Source: JBBQAA01 sp038276395
GTDB lineage: Bacteria; Actinomycetota; Thermoleophilia; Solirubrobacterales; Solirubrobacteraceae
Reading direction: 5' to 3'
DNA: 64,000 bases
Assembly (NCBI GenBank): GCA_038276395.1
Contig: JBBQAA010000020.1
Coordinates: 35,158-99,157, forward strand
In this document: positions 25,318-34,793 of the stretch, in pieces
Layout of the letters: each line of letters starts with the position of its first letter
Position numbering within the stretch: position 1 is the first letter of the stretch
Program-made: the position numbers and the translations under genes
The notes under the pieces: generated by a model
The model's database searches: none
What the model saw: only the letters and a program-made list of their open reading frames with translations
Told to the model about the DNA's origin: nothing

Positions 25318-26479
25318 GGCGGATGCCGCGGCGCGCGTAGAGGCGCCGGTCGGCGGCGGCCAGCAGCGTCGCCGGATCCTCGCCGTCGTGGGGGTAGGTC
25401 GCCCAGCCGACGGTCAGGGACCAGTCGGACTCGATGCCAAGGTCCCGCTGCACCTCGGGCAGGCGGCGCGAGAGCCGTCGCGCGAAGACCTTGGCGCCGT
25501 CCTCCGCCTGCTCGGGCAGGAGGACGGCCCACTCGTCGCCGCCGAGGCGGGCGGCGGCGTCCTCGGCGCGGGAGTTCTCCTCGAGCAGGCGGGCGGTGGC
25601 CTGGAGCAGGCGATCCCCGGCGTGGTGGCCGTAGGTGTCGTTGACCGTCTTCAGGCCGGCCACGTCGAGGTAGGCGATCGCCAGCGGGCGCCCGGTGCGC
25701 TGGGCGCGGGCGATCTCGGCGACGATGCGGTCGTCCCACCCGCGGCGGTTCAGCACGCCGGTCAGCGGGTCGGTGATGGCGCGGCGGCGCAGGGCGGCGG
25801 CGGCCGCGCCCGTGCGCTTGGCGCGCCGGGCCAGCACCCCGGCGGCGAGCCCGGCGCCGAGGGCGATGAGCGCCAGCGCGCCGACGAGGAACCAGATCCA
25901 AATCGGGACGTCCGGGACGACGTTGCCGACGAGCGGGGTGGCGGCGCCCTCCAACCCGCGGAACGCCGGAGCCGCGCCGCGGTCCCGGCGGGGAGAGCTC
26001 TGGCCCCCGCCCCGCCGCGTCTCGGTGGAGGCCCCGAGGATCGCCGCCCCGATGGTCTCGGCGGTCGGCCGCACCTCGCCTGTGCGGGCCTCGGCCAGGC
26101 TGAGGGCGACCGTCGCCGCGCTCCGCGCCGCCGCCTGGGCCGGGGCGGCCAGGCCCGTCGGCTCCGTCTCGGTCTCCGTCGCGCCCGGCTCCGTCGCGCT
26201 GCCGTCCGCGGGCACGCTCGGCACCGTCCCCGTGGGCGAGGGCGCCGGCAGGGGGAACGGGGTGGCGTGCGCGTGCGTGCGCGCGCCGAGGTCGTGCGCC
26301 CCGGCGCCTCCCCTCGTCCCGGCCAGGGCGCCGACGCCGACGCCCACCCCGAGCAGCGCGCCGGACGCGAGCAGCGCGGCGGCGGCCCGGCGGCGGGCGG
26401 GGAATTCGAGTACGGTGCGAATACGGTTCACGATGGCATCCGGGGCGGCGTCCGGAGCGCGAGGGGGCCAAGGCGGCAC
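25310..26479 (-). CDS. GGDEF-domain protein (variant GGDEW), membrane-anchored
   Basis: This 389-aa protein has an N-terminal membrane segment (AAALLASGALLGVGVGVGAL), a long low-complexity Pro/Thr/Glu linker probably outside the membrane, a second helix near residue 215 (IWIWFLVGALALIALGAGLA), and a C-terminal GGDEF domain (RRAITDPLTGVLNRRGWDDR onward). The signature is GGDEW at residues 313-317, an F-to-W change at the last position; Gly-Gly-Asp-Glu are kept, so c-di-GMP synthesis remains possible. The GTG at 26479 is chosen because AAGGAG lies 9 bp upstream (26489-26494). A longer reading from TTG 26584 would overlap plsC and its promoter. Confidence 0.82.
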   Translation of the reverse strand: MPPWPPRAPDAAPDAIVNRIRTVLEFPARRRAAAALLASGALLGVGVGVGALAGTRGGAGAHDLGARTHAHATPFPLPAPSPTGTVPSVPADGSATEPGATETETEPTGLAAPAQAAARSAATVALSLAEARTGEVRPTAETIGAAILGASTETRRGGGQSSPRRDRGAAPAFRGLEGAATPLVGNVVPDVPIWIWFLVGALALIALGAGLAAGVLARRAKRTGAAAAALRRRAITDPLTGVLNRRGWDDRIVAEIARAQRTGRPLAIAYLDVAGLKTVNDTYGHHAGDRLLQATARLLEENSRAEDAAARLGGDEWAVLLPEQAEDGAKVFARRLSRRLPEVQRDLGIESDWSLTVGWATYPHDGEDPATLLAAADRRLYARRGIRLT

Positions 26480-26488
26480 AGTCTCGCA

Positions 26489-26494
26489 CTCCTT
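26489..26494 (-). promoter_or_regulatory. Shine-Dalgarno site fixing the GGDEF gene start
   Basis: AAGGAG on the minus strand, 9 bp before GTG 26479. It is one of few strong ribosome sites in this window and argues against the upstream TTG at 26584. Confidence 0.6.
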
Positions 26495-26583
26495 CGTTTC
26501 ACATAACGTGCGGAGGGAGCGGTTGCTGGCGCGGCGCGGCGCGGCGCGGGAGACCAGTGCGCCGAGATAGCATCCCGGGACCA

Positions 26584-27369
26584 ATGAGCGCCGAGCTCGC
26601 GCCGATGAAGGCCCAGGTCTACAGGGACCCCCGCCCCGCCGAGTACTTCACCCGGTTTCACGAGCGCTCGCGCACGCGCGACCCCGATCCGGTCTACGAG
26701 CTCGTCCGCATGGCGACCGCGCTGTACGCCTGGACCGTCTTCCGCGCGCGCGCCATCTCCTCGGGCAACGTCCCGCCCTCCGGCCCGGTGATCCTCGCTC
26801 CGAACCACTTCTCCTTCATGGACCACTTCTTCCTCGCCGTCTTCCTGCGGCGCAAGGTGCGCTTCATGGCCAAGTCCCAGCTCTTCTCGCCGGGGATCCT
26901 GCAGTGGATCTACACACACGGCGGCGTCTTCCCCGTGCGCCGCGGCCACCACGACGAGGAGGCCTTCATCACGGCCGAGTCGATCCTCGCGCGCGGGGGG
27001 ACGGTCGCCATGTACTGCGAGGGCGGCCGCTCGCGCACCGGCGACCTCCAGGCGCGCGCGCGGCCCGGCATCGGGCGCCTCGCGCTCCGCTCGGGCGCGC
27101 CGGTCGTGCCCGTGGCGATCCACGGCTCGCAGGGAGTGCGCAACTGGAAGCGCTTCTCCTTCCCCAAGGTGACGATCCACTACGGCGAGCTCACCTCCTA
27201 CGCCCGGAACCCCGACCCGGCGCGCGCCGAGCAGCAGGCGGTGGCCGACGACATCTTCGGGCGGATCGGGCAGCTCTACGCCGGCCTCGAGCAGCACGGC
27301 CGCCGCGGGATCGTGCAGCGGGTGCGCGCCGAGCGTCGCGGGGCGGGCCGGCCCGCCGCCGCGGGTTAG
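26584..27369 (+). CDS. Lysophospholipid acyltransferase (PlsC-type)
   Basis: This 261-aa protein shows the acyltransferase motifs NHFSFMDHFF (HX4D catalytic pair) and, later, EGGRSRTGDLQARARPGIGRLA for glycerol-phosphate binding, followed by VPVAIHGSQG. It should acylate lysophosphatidic acid or a related glycerol-phosphate acceptor at the inner membrane face. The start is ATG 26584 (MSAELAPMKAQ). A TAGCAT hexamer at 26568-26573, 10 bp upstream, fits a -10 box with a minimal leader. It ends 12 bp before ftsH on the same strand. Other acyl carriers, such as those for glycolipids, remain possible. Confidence 0.87.
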   Translation: MSAELAPMKAQVYRDPRPAEYFTRFHERSRTRDPDPVYELVRMATALYAWTVFRARAISSGNVPPSGPVILAPNHFSFMDHFFLAVFLRRKVRFMAKSQLFSPGILQWIYTHGGVFPVRRGHHDEEAFITAESILARGGTVAMYCEGGRSRTGDLQARARPGIGRLALRSGAPVVPVAIHGSQGVRNWKRFSFPKVTIHYGELTSYARNPDPARAEQQAVADDIFGRIGQLYAGLEQHGRRGIVQRVRAERRGAGRPAAAG

Positions 27370-27381
27370 CCTAGACAGGCC

Positions 27382-29418
<2,037 letters not shown>

Positions 29419-29428
29419 GCCGACCGTC

Positions 29429-30376
29429 TCAGAACCCGAGCGGCTCCCACGCCGCCTCGCGGCCGGGTACGTCGTAGCCGAAGGCGTCCGGGTCGGTCCC
29501 GAGCGCCTCGGCGCACTCGAGCGCGATGCGCTGCACCGCGGCGGTGAGGGGGAGGACCGACAGCGGCTCGCCGAGCTCGGGCGGGCTCGAGAGGACGCGC
29601 ACGGTGACGCCCACCTGCTCGGCGGCGGCGGCCACGCCGGCCAGGCGCCCGCTCGCGGGGCCGCCGCCGTCGAGCGCCACGAGCGTGTCGCGGGCGTCGA
29701 GGGCCGCGGACGGGCCGTGGAGGAACTGCTCGGCGTTCATCCCCTCGGCCGCGATCCGCGCGGTCTCCCTGACCTTGAGCGCGCCCTCGGCGGCGGTCCA
29801 GGCGTTCGGCCCGGCGCCCACGAGCTCGAGCAGCCGCGCGGGCGGGCGCACCCTGGGGCCGGGGCCGTCGAGCGCGCGCTCGACGGCCGCGACGGCGTCC
29901 TCGAGCGGCCCGAGCCGCGCCCCGAGGGCCTCCGCGAGCTGGGCCAGGCGGAGGAGGGCGCCCAGGTGGCTCGCGGTGTAGGCCGCGGAGGTCTCGGGCT
30001 CGACCGTCGAGAGGGCGGCCTCGCTCCCGCGGGAGCCGATCGTGACCGTGGGCACGAGCCCGGCCCGCGCCTCGGCCAGGACCTGGCGGGCGTAGCGCGT
30101 GGCGCCCGTGTGGGAGAGCAGGACGAGCGCGTCGCCGGCGCCCGGGCGGGGGCGGTGCAGAGCGGCGTCGATGGCGAGGACCGGCCACGCCTCGACGCCC
30201 GCCTCGCGCAGGAGCCACGCGCCGTGGCACGCGGCGTGGAAGCTCGTCCCCGTGCCCACGAGGAGGATGCGGTGGCCGGCCAGCACGCGCGCGGCGCGCT
30301 CCACCGGCTCGGCGTCGGCGATGAGCGTGCGGAGGGCCGCGGGCTGACCGAGCATCGTGTCCCGCATCGCGCTCAC
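29429..30376 (-). CDS. SIS-domain sugar-phosphate isomerase-like protein
   Basis: This 315-aa protein holds two SIS domains like the isomerase half of glucosamine-6-phosphate synthase, without the glutaminase domain. Visible parts are LLVGTGTSFHAACHGAWLL, LVLLSHTGATRYARQVL, and KVRETARIAAEGMNAEQFLHGP near the ligand site, then the C-terminal FGYDVPGREAAWEPLGF. It may bind or isomerise a phosphosugar, or be an AgaS/FrlB-like deglycase; the substrate is unknown. GTG 30376 overlaps the CDF transporter stop by 4 bp, so the two are translationally coupled, though a functional link to metal export is not obvious. Confidence 0.82.
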   Translation of the reverse strand: MSAMRDTMLGQPAALRTLIADAEPVERAARVLAGHRILLVGTGTSFHAACHGAWLLREAGVEAWPVLAIDAALHRPRPGAGDALVLLSHTGATRYARQVLAEARAGLVPTVTIGSRGSEAALSTVEPETSAAYTASHLGALLRLAQLAEALGARLGPLEDAVAAVERALDGPGPRVRPPARLLELVGAGPNAWTAAEGALKVRETARIAAEGMNAEQFLHGPSAALDARDTLVALDGGGPASGRLAGVAAAAEQVGVTVRVLSSPPELGEPLSVLPLTAAVQRIALECAEALGTDPDAFGYDVPGREAAWEPLGF

Positions 30377-31278
30377 CGGCGGGCCTCCTCGATGTCGATG
30401 AGGCTCGGCTGCGAGGCGTGCTCGACCTGGAGCGTCGAGTGCGAGAGGCCGAAGTCGTCCCCGAGCATCCGCGCGAGCGCGCGGCGGGCGGCGTGGCAGT
30501 CGGCGCCCGGGGCGACGACGACGTGGGCCGAGACCGCGGCGAACCCGGTCGCGACCTCCCACACGTGCAGGTCGTGGACCTCCACGACGCTCGGCGCGGC
30601 CGCCATCGCGCGCCCGACCTCCTGAGGGTCGAGCCCGGCGGGGGAGGCCTCGAGCACCACCCGGCCCGTGGCGGTGAGGAGCCGCGCGGAGGAGAGGAGC
30701 ATCACGCCCGCGACGAGCAGGGAGGCGATGGGGTCGGCGCGTTCAAAGCCGGTGGCCAGCACGACGAGCCCGGCCACGAGCGTGGCGAGGAAGGCGAAGA
30801 GGTCGGTGAGGAGGTGCTGGTAGGCGCCCTCCACGTTCAGGTTCCGCTTCCCCCCACCGGCCAGGATCCGCGTGGCCGCGAGGTTGACGAGGACCCCCGC
30901 GGCGGCGATGACCGCCACGGCGCCGCCCGCGACCTCGGGCGGCGTCAGGAGCCGACGGATCCCCTCGTAGAGGATGAGCAGGCCGAGCACGCCGAGGACC
31001 GCCGCGTTGGCCTGCGCGGAGAGCACCTCGGCGCGGCCGTAGCCGTAGGTCATCGCCCCGCCCGCCGGGCGCCGCGCGACGCGGGCGGCGAGGAGCGCGA
31101 GGGCCAGGGCGCCCGCGTCGGTGAGCATGTGCGCGGCGTCGGAGAGCAGGGCGAGGGAGTGGGCCAGCAGGCCGCCGAGGACCTCGGCCCCGAGCAGGCC
31201 GAGGATCAGCGCGAGCGCGGCGCCGAGCCGCCGGCCGTCCTCCGGAGCAGCGTGGCGGTGATCGTGACTGTGGCCCAC
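30373..31278 (-). CDS. Cation diffusion facilitator (zinc/cadmium/cobalt efflux)
   Basis: This 301-aa CDF exporter moves divalent metal ions out against protons. The N-terminus HSHDHRH is His-rich. Six membrane helices follow, with the metal-site motifs HSLALLSDAAHMLTDAG in helix 2 and HLLTDLFAFLATLVAG in helix 5. A C-terminal cytosolic domain (VVEVHDLHVWEVATGFAAVSAHVVV) matches the CDF dimerisation fold. The GTG start at 31278 is chosen because sequence upstream belongs to divergent ppa, whose start is 27 bp away. The HxxxD pattern fits Zn/Cd-type CDFs; the actual metal is inferred. Confidence 0.9.
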   Translation of the reverse strand: MGHSHDHRHAAPEDGRRLGAALALILGLLGAEVLGGLLAHSLALLSDAAHMLTDAGALALALLAARVARRPAGGAMTYGYGRAEVLSAQANAAVLGVLGLLILYEGIRRLLTPPEVAGGAVAVIAAAGVLVNLAATRILAGGGKRNLNVEGAYQHLLTDLFAFLATLVAGLVVLATGFERADPIASLLVAGVMLLSSARLLTATGRVVLEASPAGLDPQEVGRAMAAAPSVVEVHDLHVWEVATGFAAVSAHVVVAPGADCHAARRALARMLGDDFGLSHSTLQVEHASQPSLIDIEEARR

Positions 31279-31305
31279 CTGGACAGAAGCGTAGAGTCCG
31301 CCGCC

Positions 31306-31791
31306 GTGACCGAGTACGACCTCCACGCGCTCATCGAGATCCCCAAGGGCAGCCGCAACAAGTACGAGTGGGACGAGGACCTGCAGGCGATCAAGCTCGA
31401 CCGCTTCCTGTTCTCTTCGCTCGTCTACCCCACGGACTACGGGATGATCCCGAAGACGGTGGCCGAGGACGGCGATCCGCTCGACGTCATGGTCTGCGTC
31501 TCCGAGCCGACCTTCCCCGGCTGCGTCATCCCCGTGAAGGTCATCGCGCTCTTCTCCATGCGCGACGACAACGCCAAGGACGACAAGGTCGTCTGCGTCC
31601 CGCTCGAGGACCCTAACTGGAACCACATGAACTCGATGGAGGACCTGCCGCAGCCGCTGCGCGACGAGATCTCCCACTTCTTCTCCGTCTACAAGACGCC
31701 CGAGGGCAAGGTCGTGAAGGTCGACGGCTGGTATCCGAAGGAGCGCGCGATCGAGGTGATCGAGGCGGCGCGGGAGGCGTGGGAGCAGTAG
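31306..31791 (+). CDS. ppa: Inorganic pyrophosphatase
   Basis: This 161-aa family I pyrophosphatase hydrolyses PPi to two phosphates and so drives biosynthetic reactions. Conserved active-site segments are visible: EIPKGSRNKYEWDED, LVYPTDYGMIPKTVAEDGDPLDV (with the D-x-D-P-L-D metal ligands), and KDDKVVCVPLEDPNWN. The GTG start at 31306 follows the family's short N-terminus (MTEYDLHALIEIP). The region between it and the divergent CDF gene is only 27 bp. Length matches hexameric bacterial enzymes. Confidence 0.95.
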   Translation: MTEYDLHALIEIPKGSRNKYEWDEDLQAIKLDRFLFSSLVYPTDYGMIPKTVAEDGDPLDVMVCVSEPTFPGCVIPVKVIALFSMRDDNAKDDKVVCVPLEDPNWNHMNSMEDLPQPLRDEISHFFSVYKTPEGKVVKVDGWYPKERAIEVIEAAREAWEQ

Positions 31792-31804
31792 CTCGAAACT
31801 GACC

Positions 31805-31833
31805 TTGTGGCCGGCCGCAGGCGCGCTTAGGCT
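31805..31833 (+). promoter_or_regulatory. Near-consensus promoter for the lipoprotein gene
   Basis: TTGTGG at 31805-31810, 17 bp, then TAGGCT at 31828-31833. The -10 box ends 7 bp before GTG 31841, so the transcript would be leaderless. It supports the GTG as start instead of the TTG at 31805. Confidence 0.6.
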
Positions 31834-31840
31834 GGCAAAC

Positions 31841-33199
31841 GTGCTTCGACGCCTGGTCATCGTCGCGGGCGCCGCCGCCGGGGCGCTCGCCATGGCCGGC
31901 TGCACGCCGCAGCGGCCCGCGGACCCGCTCGTGCTCACCGGCGCCGACCTGCCCCGTCTCGTCGGCGACGCGCCCGGGAAGATCCTCGCCTACCGCTACT
32001 ACCAGAACACCTGGACCCAGGTTCCCGTCCAGGTCGATGAGCGCGCGGTCGTCGACCTGGCCAAGCCGCTGAACCAGGCGGCGACGGGCAAGACCTTCCT
32101 CGCCTACACCGACCCGAACACCTTCACCGGGCCCGACCCCGACCCGAACCTCGACGCCAACGACGAGGTCGCGCTCATGGGGATCGGCGCGGGCGTCGAG
32201 GCACCCGCGGGCTCGGCTCCGCCGAACGTGGTGGCGGGGAGTGGTGAGAAGGTCAAGGTCACCGACCCCGCCGGCGAACCGACGCCCGCCTACGTCTACC
32301 TCTTCCAGCAGACGGGCTCGCTCGATCCCGGCGCGGGGCGGTCGTACGTGAACTACCGGTTCGACCTGCTCTCGGGCGACTACAAGACGACCTACAACAA
32401 GTCCTCCGGTCCCAACCCCGAGAACTCGACGGCCTCCACCGCCTACTACTCCCATCACTTCTCCGACCGCTGGATCGACGACGCTCTGAAGATCACCGCG
32501 CCCGGCGCCTCGGGCGTGGACATCCTCGACCGGCACAAGAACCTGTTCGGCCCCGGCAACTGCGTGCGCAGCGAGGACACGTTCTCGGCCGGGCCGGGTG
32601 CGTTCGTGGCGAACAAGAACGGCCCGGTACGGGGGATCCGCTCCGTGATGGGCGCCAACTCGGGCAAGTACACGGTGCGGACCAACGTCTTCTACGAGCG
32701 TCGCCAGGACATCACGACCGACCTGAGGGTGCACCAGATCCCCGGGGTAATGGACTTCTTCGACTACTCGCCCGCGGCGAGCGGAATGACCTACGAGAGC
32801 AGCGCCGCGCCGGGCGGCGTGACGATCGACGGAGCACCCGACTCGCCCGCCGCCGGGCCGATCACGTGGGAGACCGTCGACGGGTCCCAGGGCGCGCTCT
32901 CGATCGTCCACACGATCTCGACCGACATCCCGAGCTTCGCCTACACCTCCTACTACCTCGACAAGCAGAACCCGGGCGGCGGGGCGGAGACGCAGTGCAC
33001 CGGGGACAGCTCCGCCTACGGGTCGAGCGGGCCGTGGGTCAACCAGGCGATCCCGGTCACCGACCCCACCCTGGGCCCGGCCAACAAGCTGCAGGTGACG
33101 CGAAGCCTGTTCTACGACGCGCCGGGCAAGGCCGACGGGCCCACCCACCAGGCGCAGGTCCGGCAGCCGCTCCAGGGCGTCGTCACCGCCTGGCCCTGA
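31841..33199 (+). CDS. Putative lipoprotein of unknown function
   Basis: This 452-aa exported protein starts MLRRLVIVAGAAAGALAMAG followed by Cys, a lipobox that would be lipidated at Cys21 and anchored to the outer face of the membrane. The mature part is rich in Asp, Tyr, Pro and Gly. It has a repeated 'CPVQVD-type' beginning (NTWTQVPVQVDERAVVDL), DPDPNLDANDEVALMGIGAG, and many aromatic beta-strand segments, suggesting an all-beta extracellular domain. I do not recognise a named family. The GTG start is supported by a well-spaced promoter. A GC-rich hairpin follows at 33206-33227. Confidence 0.75.
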   Translation: MLRRLVIVAGAAAGALAMAGCTPQRPADPLVLTGADLPRLVGDAPGKILAYRYYQNTWTQVPVQVDERAVVDLAKPLNQAATGKTFLAYTDPNTFTGPDPDPNLDANDEVALMGIGAGVEAPAGSAPPNVVAGSGEKVKVTDPAGEPTPAYVYLFQQTGSLDPGAGRSYVNYRFDLLSGDYKTTYNKSSGPNPENSTASTAYYSHHFSDRWIDDALKITAPGASGVDILDRHKNLFGPGNCVRSEDTFSAGPGAFVANKNGPVRGIRSVMGANSGKYTVRTNVFYERRQDITTDLRVHQIPGVMDFFDYSPAASGMTYESSAAPGGVTIDGAPDSPAAGPITWETVDGSQGALSIVHTISTDIPSFAYTSYYLDKQNPGGGAETQCTGDSSAYGSSGPWVNQAIPVTDPTLGPANKLQVTRSLFYDAPGKADGPTHQAQVRQPLQGVVTAWP

Positions 33200-33205
33200 G
33201 CGGGC

Positions 33206-33227
33206 CGAGGCGCGGGCCGCGGCCTCG
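33206..33227. terminator. Hairpin between convergent genes
   Basis: CGAGGC at 33206-33211 pairs with GCCTCG at 33222-33227 around a GC-rich loop. It lies 7 bp after the lipoprotein stop and before the convergent SDR stop. There is no T-tract, as is common in very GC-rich genomes. Confidence 0.4.
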
Positions 33228-33250
33228 CCCGTCCCGTCGGGTCCGCCGTC

Positions 33251-34078
33251 CTACGTCGTCATCCCCGTGAACTGCCCGCCCGTGACGTTCAGCACCTGGC
33301 CGTGCACGTAGTTCGACCACGGGGAGCAGAGGAAGAACACGCCGCCCGCGGCCTCCTGCGGTGAGCCCGGCCGGCCGAGCGGGATGAGCATGGAGGCCAT
33401 GCCGCGGAGCTGGTCGGGGATCCCGAGCTGGATCTTCTCGCCGCCGATCTCCATCGTGTTGGCCTCGTCCTTGGAGGCGGTCAGGCGGGTCTCGATGTAG
33501 CCGAAGGCCACGGCGTTGACGTTGATCTTGAACTGGCCCCACTCCTTGGCCAGCGTCTTCGTCAGGCCGACGACGCCCGCCTTGCCGCTGGAGTAGTTGG
33601 CCTGGCCGGCGTTGCCCATCGTGCCCGAGATCGAGGTGACGTTGACGATCTTGCGAAAGACCTCCTGGCCCTCGTCCCTCTCCTTCTTCGCCGGCTCGCG
33701 CAGGTGCGGCGCGGCGGCGCGGATGACGCGGAAGGGCACGACGTTGTGGATGTCGAGCATCTTCTGGAACTGGTCGTCGGTCATCTTGTGGACGGGGGCG
33801 TCGACCGTGTAGCCGGCGTTGTTGACGATGATGTCGATCCGGCCCCACTGGTCGATCGCCTTCTGGACGAGCTTGTCGGGCACGTCTGAGGCGGTCAGGT
33901 CGCCGGCGAAGGCGACCGTCTCCCCGGCGATCTCGTTCGCGGCCTCCTCGGCGACGTCGCCGTCGAGGTCGTTGATGAGGACCTTCGCCCCGTGCTCGGA
34001 GAGCAGCTCGGCCGTGGCGCGGCCGATGCCGCGCGCCGATCCGGTGACGATGGCGACCTTCCCGTCGAGGACTCCCAT
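33251..34078 (-). CDS. Short-chain dehydrogenase, 3-oxoacyl-ACP/CoA reductase type
   Basis: This 275-aa classical SDR has the cofactor motif VAIVTGSARGIGRATAELL, then NNAGY and catalytic Ser in VNVTSISGTMGNAGQANYSS. The family's YxxxK is visible as NYSSGKAGVVGLTKTLA, and the C-terminal YVHGQVLNVTGG is typical. It probably reduces or oxidises a beta-keto/hydroxyacyl-CoA or ACP. Nearby beta-oxidation-type genes (34794 acyl-CoA dehydrogenase, 36662 enoyl-CoA hydratase) fit a hydroxyacyl-CoA dehydrogenase role, but this is inferred. An insert of charged residues (LREPAKKERDEGQEVFRK) before the Ser strand is longer than in FabG. Confidence 0.87.
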   Translation of the reverse strand: MGVLDGKVAIVTGSARGIGRATAELLSEHGAKVLINDLDGDVAEEAANEIAGETVAFAGDLTASDVPDKLVQKAIDQWGRIDIIVNNAGYTVDAPVHKMTDDQFQKMLDIHNVVPFRVIRAAAPHLREPAKKERDEGQEVFRKIVNVTSISGTMGNAGQANYSSGKAGVVGLTKTLAKEWGQFKINVNAVAFGYIETRLTASKDEANTMEIGGEKIQLGIPDQLRGMASMLIPLGRPGSPQEAAGGVFFLCSPWSNYVHGQVLNVTGGQFTGMTT

Positions 34079-34145
34079 GTGGTTCGTTGCTCCCTCGGTG
34101 CAGTTTGGTGGTGTTCGGATGCTAAGCGCCTGTCAGAATGCCCGC

Positions 34146-34376
34146 ATGGCCGAGGAGCTGACGCTCGCCGACTTCCGCGTGTGGATGCGCGACCAGTACA
34201 CGATCGCCAACAAGCGCTTCGAGCTCGTGGCCGAGCGGCTCGAGCAGCAGTCGGCGGTGCTCGAGCGGCACTCGGCGCAGCTCGAGGACCTGCGCGACGA
34301 GAGCCGCGCTCAGACGCAGGCGCTCTGGCAGTGGATCGACCGGATGGACCGGCTCGATCCCGGCGGCGGCGCCTGA
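34146..34376 (+). CDS. Small helical (coiled-coil) hypothetical protein
   Basis: This 76-aa protein (MAEELTLADFRVWMRDQYTI at the start) is mostly one heptad-patterned helix rich in Glu, Gln, Arg and Leu (VAERLEQQSAVLERHSAQLE), ending in a short Gly tail. No family is recognised. It starts 68 bp from the divergent SDR gene and ends 5 bp before the HerA remnant on the other strand. A CAGAAT hexamer 6 bp before the ATG may be its -10 box. High GC3 and a good start context suggest it is expressed. Confidence 0.55.
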   Translation: MAEELTLADFRVWMRDQYTIANKRFELVAERLEQQSAVLERHSAQLEDLRDESRAQTQALWQWIDRMDRLDPGGGA

Positions 34377-34381
34377 GCGCC

Positions 34382-34771
34382 TCAGAGCTGCTTCTTCAGC
34401 AGCCCGAACACGCCGCGCATGACCTGCTTCTGGAGCTGCTTGCCCTGCCGGGAGGACAGGAACTTGCCGATCGCCTCTGCGCCCCGGCCCGCTTCCGCCG
34501 CCTCCTTGTGCTCGGGAGCGGGCTCCGGCGTGGCGGCGCTCGCCGCCGGCGGCGGCGGCGGCGGCGCCGGGGTGGCCACACGGGCAGCGAGGATCTCCCC
34601 CGCGCTCTGGGCGTCCACCCGATTCGGAGAGCAGCGTCACCGCCGCCTCGACAGCCGCACGACGGCCTCGGGCACGAGCGCGCCGTCGTGCACGCCGCGG
34701 CCGAGGTCGAGCGCCTTGCCCGCGGCGGCGTAGGCCGAGCCGATCGCCGTCCCGAAGTCCTCGCCCGCCAT
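34382..34771 (-). pseudogene. Remnant of HerA-like/DUF853 ATPase with large internal deletion
   Basis: An ATG at 34771 opens a frame reading MAGEDFGTAIGSAYAAAGKA, then ALDLGRGVHDGALVPEAVVR. From memory this resembles the N-terminus of actinobacterial DUF853/HerA-like ATPases. It hits TGA after about 44 codons. The same frame resumes with a Pro/Ala linker and ends FLSSRQGKQLQKQVMRGVFG plus LLKKQL, which resembles the C-terminus of that family. A short AVEAAVTLLSESG segment in another frame fits the late part of the protein. The Walker A and B region of about 400 codons is missing. So this looks like a helicase gene reduced to its two ends. The family identification is from memory of the termini only. 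Confidence 0.55.
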
Positions 34772-34793
34772 CGAGCCGGGAACCTGGCGCGAA

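Noticed and set aside
30373..31938. CDF transporter starting at 31938
   Set aside because: The extra 220 codons are antisense to ppa and the lipoprotein gene; GTG 31278 gives the His-rich N-terminus.
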